Part shown: piece by piece, positions 55,101 to 64,000 of the stretch | Position numbering within the stretch: the stretch's first letter is position 1 | How the letters are laid out: every line of letters begins with the position of its first letter | Assembly: GCA_934047225.1 (NCBI GenBank) | Contig: OW203986.1 | Coordinates: 21,827,221 to 21,891,220, forward strand | Source of the DNA: Ypsolopha sequella | Lineage: Eukaryota; Arthropoda; Insecta; Lepidoptera; Ypsolophidae | DNA length: 64,000 nt | Direction of reading: 5' to 3' | Notes under the pieces: model-generated | Seen by the model: the letters and a program-made list of their open reading frames with translations, nothing else | Told to the model about the DNA's origin: nothing | The model's database searches: none | Program-made: the position numbers and the translations under genes

Positions 55101-58100
55101 CTTTTTATCTCGAAATGTGATATGTATTCTGACTTTTTCTATCACTGCTTCAGAAAGAAAAGTTAGTGATATTAGTGATGGGTTGGAACGTGCCTCGCGT
55201 CAGTCTCCACAGTCGTAACTCGTAATAGTAGGGCAGGCACTAACCGGCATAATGAGAAAACTTGCTCCGCTCTTCTGAAGCCCAACAAGCGACCACCACT
55301 TAGACCCCTGGACGTTCTAAATCCACATCTGTTGCCAAGAACTATGAATCCACACAATCATGGTGAGCTAGTGAGCCACAAAAACGAAGCCGAGCGTCTA
55401 GTGGTAGTTCTATTCCATTACAGATCCCAATCGGCAAAAACTAGTTCTATTTCATGGATATGGCGCAGCACAATATATAACATAAATAGTTCCTTAAGTT
55501 ACTAAAATTAACGTAGCTAAGTATGTCGTAAGTCGCGTCAGCTGTTCAAGCTTTAATTATGGAGTAACGAGATCAAAATTAATTGTAACTCTGTTTGCAC
55601 CCTTACACTGCCATCAAATTTTAATAACACGATGGAGTACACCTGCTGATAGTTCGTCCTATTTGTAAGCGCTGCTATTGATTTTGCAATCAAAGCCAGA
55701 TTAGAGCGGCTCGCTTCCGTAGGATTAATACTCACAGATTTAATAATTTCTGAACGATAACCAACTTTGGGTTTGTTGGCGTTCGGAAACCATTATCAAG
55801 ATCGTAACGAGGTTGTAATGTGTTCGCAATTAGACGATTCAGCTTTGTTTTTACTAAATGTATGTTGGAAGAATTAAATAATGTTGCAAGATTAAAGTGC
55901 TGCAATATCTTTATTCCCAAGTCCTCTCTAAATTGAACAGCGAACAGTTTCATTTAACGCCCGCCTCGTACGGAAACGCCCTTAGATTTACAATATACCG
56001 GATTGCTTCTACAAAATATATCCTTTCAGACTCTGCAAGCAAAACTTTAAAAAAGAGCGAACAAAGCGTGTACACAATTCCTCTTTCAGTGGTCTTAGTG
56101 AAGCTGGGTGGTGTATGGAGTTCTTTATAAACGCAATAATGAGGAGTTGCAGAGCTGGCATTCAGGCGTGAGTCTGTAACGAGGAGGGCCGATGAATCGT
56201 CCATGAGCCGGGCACAAAACTTGCCACTTGCGGCTTTAATAGCTTCCGCCGCGGCTGGTCGATCTACGACCTAGGTATATCGACGGGTACGTCTAACTAC
56301 GGAACTAGGAGATAGATGGAAAAATACAATTGCTTTCAGTCGCAGAAAAAAGCATTGCCTCTTTCAAAAAAATGTAAAATTGAAATTTTAACGTGTTTGT
56401 GATACTAATTTTGGGTATCGGTCAATTAAGTAATATTTTTATGGTTCGCTTGTGTAGTAACAGTCAAAAAAAGAGCTTTTAAACGAGCCTTCAGAATTCA
56501 ACTCTTATTAAACTCAAACGAAAATGTGCGTCACAAACCGAGAAATTGTATTATCTTGGGAGAAATTTTAGCACGTTAGGATCAGTGCATTTCATTCTTT
56601 AGAGAATTTTAAGAAATCTTAGTGTCTACTCGAGCGAATTTTGAAACTTTTGCAGAACTTTCCACACACACCCGCTTTTGGATAAAATTGTGTCAGTGAT
56701 GGGGTCCGATCCAATTGCTTTCGATGATGTCAGCTTTTATACCACTATTACAACTACACATTTTTTGTAGTTTATGATATAGTGTCTACCTCCAACACCA
56801 CAGCACCCCGAACGAACGCGCAGCGCTGCCCGGCCGCGCCTCAGCGCCTTGCTAAAGGGCTTTTAGCGTAGAGCAACTTGCTTTCGCTTTGACTTTCATT
56901 GCTAGAGGATTTAGGCCTCGGCTAGATTAGATGCGGCCTCCGCCTGAATACACAATTAACGGACCAAATCAGCCGAGCAGAATTGAAAGAACGTCTATAT
57001 TCAACGCTTGACACGGAACGCTACAAATTGCAACAGCACAAACAAAATGGCGCTTTAGAATTAATGTGTTTAGACCATAGACTTAGGATATACTCCTAAG
57101 TCTACGGTTTAGACTCTGTGGCGAGGCCTGCTTCATTTTACCGGTTTACTTTGAAATTGCAGTTACGAGGAGTTTCTTGTGTATTAAGCCTCAGCCCTTT
57201 TATATTAGCGTATACTGAAGCAAATACGAGGTTTATACGGCTCTATGCCATCCCTTGGGCTTTCAAAAGCAGGAGTTAGTTGCAGTTCCGTCTATGCCGC
57301 ACGTCGGCACTTTGCGGTTTGTGTTCCTAACTCTATGAAAGTTACTGGAAAGAAACTTCCAAACAATTTAATGTATTTACTCGTATTAAATCTTCTTGCA
57401 TCGGCAAATTGAGTAAAGTGAATAAAAAAGTTATATGATAAATATAACAATAATAAATATATCGTCACGACGACATATATCGTAAGATTAAATTTTATGC
57501 ACATGAATTCCAAAAAACTGAGCTACAGCCGCTCCAAATAAAATCAAAAAGTGTGAATTTTAATTTCAGTAATGTTTTAAGAAATGAGCGATCGAGGCGT
57601 TAGGTTGCATAATTAGGTGCTTACATCGCGTCCCTACTATCGGTCGGCTCGGCGGTAAGCCTGCCTGTGGAATAGCCCAGCGTAAATGAAGACGCAGAAC
57701 GACGCCACCGTCTTAGAGAGTACTGCAAAATTAGTGGATCCTATCGGAGCCATCTGATGGAGAAGTCGACGAGGCTGGATAATGAAATAGCTCGTAGAGG
57801 CGTCGGATTGCCGCTATCGACACTCGGATATCATCGGGGCGAACCCGAGCCCAGGCGAAAATCCGACGGATTCCGTGTGAGATATCTGCGCGGCTCTTTT
57901 AGGGTTATTAAGTGGAGTGGGTTTTAGGGAAATGAGTCGGAAAATATATTTACCCTAGGCCTAGCCTCTATATTGAGGACGAAAGAATCCATGCTCCCGG
58001 CACATAAAGTATGCCCACGAAATGTATTAGACGACCGCACACTTTGTCTAGTTCGAGGAACCCTCGGTTCGTATATAAAATAATACACGCTAAAAGGAAA

Positions 58101-61100
58101 GAAAATTAAATTGGAAGTAGGAAACAAGCCTCGCTAAACCTACTTTGTTGTATGACATAACTGACACTCCGAACGTACGTTTGGAGCTCAGCACAATTTA
58201 TTCTTTTTGTGTTTATTCGTTGAAAAATAAAAGCTAGGAGCAAAGGGAATTTCGTTATATCGTTGAATGACATGTATGAGTCCAAATTACCATTTCTCTC
58301 AATCTTGCGCGTGAGAACTGACATTTTCATTTCTTTTCCTCGGTTTTATAAAGGCGAATATACGAGCACAGCGAACGGACGGTGCACGGCTGATATCCAA
58401 AGGCACAAAGCTCGACGCGAGCGCCATACGGGGCTAAGCTCACCTCGCAAGTCCGTAACCGTAACTTGGAACAAAATCCCGCGTTCCGTTCCAATTTCAG
58501 TATTGCAACACAGGATCCCGAGTAACGTATTCCGGGTTTGCGAACCAGCCAAAAGGGTTAGGGTGTGCGCCGGGAACGGTAATGCATTTTATGAATGAAT
58601 GAACGAATGAATGGGAGGATTCCACTTCTATCGCATTGGTTTGAGCAAAAGTGCAGTCGAGCACCGAGTGGATTTTTTTTTGCGATGCGTCGCCGCCCGC
58701 CATCGATATTAGTCTATAACCTCCAGTAATGGGCTAATAAAGGCCGAGCAAAGCCGCAGTTGTGTTAAAGTGCCATAAATTATTCGTTGTTTCACATTGT
58801 TTTTGCATTTTATGGCGCAACTATTCTAGATTCACAGTATTTCAGTGTATAGGAAGGGTAGAATTAACCAATTCCATGGAGCAGGTAGAAACGATGGCTT
58901 CGTTTCCAGTGCAGTTTTACGAGACATAAAGTTAAGAGCTGAAGCTGGACCAGTTTACGACAGTACACTCGTTGACTGCAAAAACGTAACGCGTAAATTT
59001 TACTTCACTTTCAATCAATAAATTTAAGAACTGGTGAGCATAGCTATTTTCACTCTTGTCTGTTTATTTATCACGCCATCTGATAAAAAAATATTTTGAA
59101 GTAACAGCATCAATTTGAAGCAGATCTTCCATGACGCCGTGAAAGATCCGTCCAATATTCTTTTTCATAGAAACCAATCCATTAATTGCTAGCGAGTAAT
59201 CTGTGTTTCTGTAAAGGGCCGGTGTTCAAAGGGCAGCGAGTGATTAATTCGATTTGCTTGTTGGATGCCTGATTGCAAGGGCTGGAATCGACCGCGTTTT
59301 CTACACGTTAGTTCTCGATATACCCACTGGTGTTGTGAGATACGGGTCGATTTATGGTAAACGAACGTATACCACGGATGGAAACTCTGAATACATGAAT
59401 TGATTGAATTGAATAGTATGCGAACTGTAACCAATGTCATGTATGCTTAAACAAACTTGAGAAAACCATGATCAAGCATTATTTTACGAAAATCTGCAAT
59501 TTTATTTAACAAAAACATTTACAGCCTATCAGCTTTAGTAGCAAGCTTTTTAACGGTTCCAACCTTTCCATTCAGTACTGGTGGAAATAAACTGGTACAG
59601 CTTTTATTACAGCATCGATCTACACCTGCTCTGGGCTATAACCGCTTTAAAAACAACTGCAAGCGAGTGTACCGTAAGCTGGCTTGTCTACAGACCACTT
59701 GCACGTTTCTAACTGCCTTAATTTGACAGCTGTTTCCTCCTACAGGGTCACTGCTCCAGCAAAATGTAGCTTAGAAAAACTTGGTGTAAGATTAATTAAG
59801 GTATTGTGGTAAGCTCGCCAGTCTTTTTGTTGTGGTATATTGGCTATTTGCAAAAAATTACAATAACATATAGTCAAGACACAAATCTAGAGAGGTGTCA
59901 GAGGTATTTCCGACTGTGGAGTGATGTGTGAACCTCATCTTTTATCAGATAACCTCTCAGTGTTTTCCTCCACTGTCAGCAAGTAGTTAATAAGTATACA
60001 AAAACTAGGCAAATAAATTCTGAAAAAGATTCTAGATCGAAAATCCTTTCTCCGTACTGGCCGCTGCCCTATTTACTGCTTATTCCGAAGAGCAATAAAT
60101 GATTCTTAAATCGAAACAGCTGAGAAGACAAACCAAACAATGGCGGTATAACCTGAAAACATCTCGAATCTGAGCAAAATTCTAGAGCAGGTTACTACGA
60201 CTTTGCTAGGTCAGTGTCTAACCGCAGTCCAATTTTACAACCTTGTTACAGTTAAATTGGCATTATATTGGTTCTGCGGGCATCATTGGCAACTCGCCTG
60301 ACTTTGACCTTTAACAGCAATCAAACAAACAGAAATTTATCGTAATCAACGTTTACTTGGAACGAAAGAACCGATCGAGTTTTAAACGAGGAGATTTTCC
60401 CACGTAAACTTCTCTTTACCTCAAGCATTCATGGTGAGAAGTAAACAAAACCATAGAGTATATCATGGATAGGAATTTTCCGGTGGGCAGCCGCAGTGGC
60501 CGGTCTATCTAGTGATCTCGACCGCACGATACATTACCCAATATTGTGATTGTGGCTTGGCGCATCGATATCAGGTATCAGAGGGGCCGTGAATTTGGTG
60601 TTTATATAAATTTGTATAAATCTGACGTGAGCCTATGGACCGTGAAACCGCAGCTGATTCGGATCTTTGTTTTTGGCTTAAAGCTATACTGAAACCATAT
60701 TGTTTGAACTTCACGCCTACTTTTAAGTCACACATTTTTACCTTTATACAGTGTTCAGACATTGGCGGCTACAAAATACCCAGGAACTCCATACATTTGT
60801 CGCGAATAATTCGGGTGTAACTACTTTTATACAACATAAGTTACAGATAGGTTTTCCAAAAGAACCACAAGAAACTTATTTTGTCTTTACTTTGTGATAA
60901 AACTTGACAGAATGGCTCCTTTCTAATTAAAATCCTAAATGTTTTTAGAAGGAAAATAGACTATGCCCAACGAAAGCTTACCTTAAATTTCTTATCAAAA
61001 GCAAATAGTACAAAATCGGGTCTATTAAAAATCAAAATTAAACTGCGGCAGGCCAGAGAAGTAAATTAAAACGCACGAATATCTGTAGTTAGTAACGTTT

Positions 61101-62058
61101 CTAATGTAATGAGTCATTGTGAACGGAGTCTGGTGGTCCCACCCGAGGCGGATCTCTAAAGGACCGATATCAAAACCGAATTTAAAACTTCCCACCGCTC
61201 TGCTCCAATGCGCACAAATGTAACTTCTTTCTAACTTCCATAATTATTTTTCTTCGTGAACCAATACAATAATAATTATTATTTACGAGTGCTATTGAAT
61301 CTGACCACGTTTGGTATTTCGATTCGTCACGGCCAAGTCTCGCGTTTATTACAGATCGTAAAAAAGTGATTGTAAATGTTTGATTGATCAAAATATTAGT
61401 AATTTGGATTAGTGATGCAAAATTCAAATAAAAACAACGTTTTTGAATCATTTGCCTCTGATTCATATCATAAAACAAATTGTAGGTAACAATTTCTCTT
61501 GGAGCAGTTAATAAATCGATACATATGTAGTAACCTAGTTAAATTGTGTTCAGTTTTAATTGGACTGATGATTTCGATGATAACCGGTACTATTGATTGT
61601 AAAGCAATGAATACTTTCTTTTTAAAACAAATCCCGACCAATTAAATTAATCTGTAAATTGGCTTGTTTGTTCCCGTTTAACTTTTTATCCAATAAACGG
61701 ATCGCGATTTAACTTTTGCCGCAAAGTATTAGATGACACACGCAGGAAAAGGTTACATAATAGCTAATTGGGCAGTTCCCGAAATTTGTGAAAAATGTAA
61801 TAGAAAATAAAAGTTAAAAAAGAGGGCTGATATTTAATACCTCTACTGATCCTTCTTACCTCTTTCTTAACGAAACATTATGATCATGAATCGTCTATGA
61901 TTTCACAGCAGAGAAAAATATTATTATTTATTTTGTAAGTGTTTTACTAGGATAGATACTTAAACAGTAAAATGTGATATCAATAAACGTCAGCTGTCTT
62001 TTTACACCATGTATAAGGCAATCTCAAGAGACTATGACACGAGGACGTTATTATATAA
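52199..62058. other. Long repeat-poor stretch upstream of the LRR gene
   Basis: No protein gene is recognised and, unlike 0-44 kb, I found almost no inverted-repeat elements. GC is higher and DNA looks unique. Small hairpins occur at 53559-53581 (ttgggtaat...attacccaa) and about 57070-57112 (ccatagacttagga...tcctaagtctacgg). The 120-codon frame at 52922-53284 opens with GTG and gives no known protein. The stretch is the likely 5' intron and control region of the LRR gene; this is inference. Confidence 0.5.
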
Positions 62059-62334
62059 AACACAATAAATATTACAGCTAGTAAAGTGAGTGTACCTAAC
62101 GAAGCGTCAAAGAAACTCTACCCGAGGCGCTCAGACAACCCGTCCTACAAACTTAGACAGCTCTTGTTGCTGGAGAAATTAAGGTTACATTTGAACAAGA
62201 AGGTGGCTTTGACGAACAAACAGACCGCCCCATTCGAATTCACGTCAAGTCGACGTATATTTGTAATTCAACACGGGGATCCCGCGCCATACGCAAGTAT
62301 TGTTTCACCTGCGGGGCTCGGTGCAACCGTCTAA
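62059..62334 (+). other. Unrecognised open frame, about 91 codons, exon-like
   Basis: The frame is open from 62059; downstream of an acceptor-like aaatattacag (AG at 62075-62076) the composition is protein-like and GC-richer (KLYPRRSDNPSYKLRQLLLL, then RRIFVIQHGDPAPYASIVS), closing at TAA 62332-62334. There is no ATG at the start, only GTG at 62086. No family is recognised and no donor is needed if it were a terminal exon. It is weak evidence for a plus-strand terminal exon. Confidence 0.2.
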
Positions 62335-63668
62335 CTGGTCTGCTTTATGGTTCGCAATTGGGTCCGTGAGAAACACAACAGAGCCAGAATGACCAAATGA
62401 ATTCTTGGCTTAGTAAAGCGGCTAGTAATTAAAGACAAACATTCGTCGGATTGTAAAGCAATTGTGTGAACTGGTTCAAAACCACAGAATTCCAAGCTTT
62501 CGTGTAGCACACAAGATGCATGTTAGAAATTTAGGGGCGAATCTCAATTTCGGCTAGTACAAGCGGAGGTAAGCTGTGTAAACCCGGTGTTGAGACGACG
62601 ACGGGCATCGTCGTCCGAGGAGAGGCTCTTCATTAGGGCAAGGGGCGGTGAGAGGGGCGAAGCGGGATGGAGCGGGGCGGAGCGGAGCGATGGCTTTATG
62701 GGACAATTTGCATTTACACGAGCACAAGCACGGATTACGCTCGCACTTATCCTCTGCCGAAATGAGCTTGAGCCGCGCGGCGCCCATCGCCACTGAACAA
62801 GTCTTTGTTTATATCCAGCTGAATTTTTCACCCGCCATTTGTTTTGACGGGCCATTTCTAAAACACGAAGGTTTTCAGCCCGAAAATGCTTTACGACGGG
62901 CTTTTTTGTGAGTGTTTTGGATTTTCTTTCCGCGAGCGCTTTTTTGATGATTACGTATGCTATATCCATTAGGTTCGGACGGAACTGTTTACTTTTTGCT
63001 GTAATTCTAAGCCACGGTATTTATTCGCAGAGTTTCATAAAATATTAAAGAGTCCAAACGTCGCGTCGAATTTTGGCTAACGCTCAGTGCTTTTGACAAA
63101 AAATGTCACTTTGATGAATTGGGGAATAAAGAAAATCGGGTGAACTAAAACGCTAGCTAACAAAGCGGCTAAACCGCACTGGGTGAATTTAATTCGTATA
63201 ACCTAGTAGTTGACCCAGTTTCGCATAACAACCTTTGAATCACTCTGACAAAGCATGTCGTCGATGCAGAGCATAATGCCTCGCCTATCCAACAGAGCCT
63301 CAATTTAGGGCCCGCATCAGCCTATCGACAGATCCGTCGGAGAACAACGAAGGAACTATGCTGGCAGTATCATGCCAGTATTTATGAAGCCCGTAGTCCG
63401 AGTTTATTGAATCTGATGATCGAAACTGCCAATTTACTTGGAAATAGTTGGTTCTATAGACAATCCAACAGCATGCTAACATTAGAGGATTAAAAACTAA
63501 ATTGAAGATTTTTGTGAAAATGATTGTAAAATATTAAAAATATGAGTACAACTATGTATATAGAAGAGGAAATAGGCATATAAGCAACATACATATACTA
63601 CGCGACAGGTGGGAATGCGGGCAATTTCATACTGATATGTATGTGGGAGAGTACATACAGAACAGAAC
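62335..63668. other. Stretch with a G-rich island, no gene recognised
   Basis: At 62636-62695 the plus strand is strongly G-rich (gggcaaggggcggtgagagg, gagcggggcggagcggagcg), with several GC-box-like and potential G-quadruplex runs. In an insect genome of this composition that could mark a promoter. No exon or TATA signal could be tied to it. Confidence 0.35.
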
Positions 63669-64000
63669 GCCCACGGCTGATGGAGAGGGTCGATGGAAGG
63701 ATCAACGACCATGGCTGATGGAGAGGGTCGATGGAAGGATGAACGACCACGGCTGATGGAGAGGGTCGATGGAAGGATGAACGACCACGGCTGATGGACA
63801 GGGTCGATGGAAGGATGAACGCCCACGGCTGATGGAGAGGGTCGATGGAAAGATAAACGCCCACGGCTGACGGAGAGGGTCGATGGAAGGATGAACGCTC
63901 ACGGCTGATGGAGAGGGTCGATGGAAGGATGAACGCCCCTGGCTGATGGAGAGAGTCGACGGAAGGATGAATGCCTACGGCTGATGGAGAGGGTCGATGA
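63669..64000. repeat. Minisatellite, 38-bp unit, about 8.7 copies, continuing past the window
   Basis: Units of cccacggctgatggagaggg then tcgatggaaggatgaacg begin every 38 bp (ggctgatgg at 63675, 63713, 63751, 63789, 63827, 63865, 63903, 63941, 63979). Neighbouring units differ by one or a few bases. The unit has no stop codon in any minus-strand frame, which creates three overlapping spurious open frames. Confidence 0.97.

Noticed and set aside
62587..62969. Overlapping ORFs of 69-141 codons on both strands around the G-rich island
   Set aside because: Alternating frames open on both strands because local GC is high; no recognisable domain and no single frame stands out.
63497..63902. Three overlapping minus-strand ORFs with HPSIDPLHQPW-type repeats
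   Set aside because: They are the three frames of one 38-bp minisatellite unit that happens to lack stops; there is no non-repeat coding context.

Overview
The window looks like a piece of a lepidopteran (moth or butterfly) nuclear genome. It is AT-rich, has no bacterial-style gene packing, and is dense with repeats whose terminal motifs are familiar from Lepidoptera: a repeat that opens with ggccaagtgcgagtcagact and closes with ggaaccctaa, a tRNA-derived SINE carrying gtaaggaaacctgcatgcc, and a LINE tail with cttatgtccagcagtggacg. These assignments rest on remembered motifs and on copies compared inside the window; no database was searched.

Positions 1 to about 44,000 are a repeat graveyard. 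I could delimit roughly thirty elements, most of them non-autonomous inverted-repeat (MITE or foldback) elements, plus SINE pieces and three LINE coding fragments (21.6, 27.5 and 31.5 kb). Several families recur. Comparing a filled with an unfilled copy inside the window shows real insertion events: twice a foldback element sits in a TTAA site that is intact in another copy. One 548-bp element keeps the last codons of a Tc1/mariner (IS630)-type transposase. There is also a 71-nt perfect palindrome (17,980-18,050) and a 237-nt near-palindrome made of LINE coding sequence (21,730-21,966).

From about 44 to 63.6 kb recognisable repeats almost vanish. The only confident protein-coding gene lies here on the minus strand (52,168 to 50,438): an intact 576-residue type I membrane protein with signal peptide, about 14 leucine-rich repeats with N- and C-terminal cysteine caps, one transmembrane helix and a 107-residue cytoplasmic tail. 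A strong 3' splice site 28 nt before its ATG implies an upstream non-coding exon, so much of 52.2-63.6 kb may be its 5' intron and regulatory DNA. A 38-bp minisatellite starts at 63.67 kb and runs off the window.

Several short open stretches with protein-like composition and/or splice signals (1.6, 20.7, 25.8, 45.6, 46.3, 47.8, 62.2 kb) are listed as weak exon or small-ORF candidates; I recognise none of them. No rRNA, CRISPR array, operon or clearly functional tRNA was seen.
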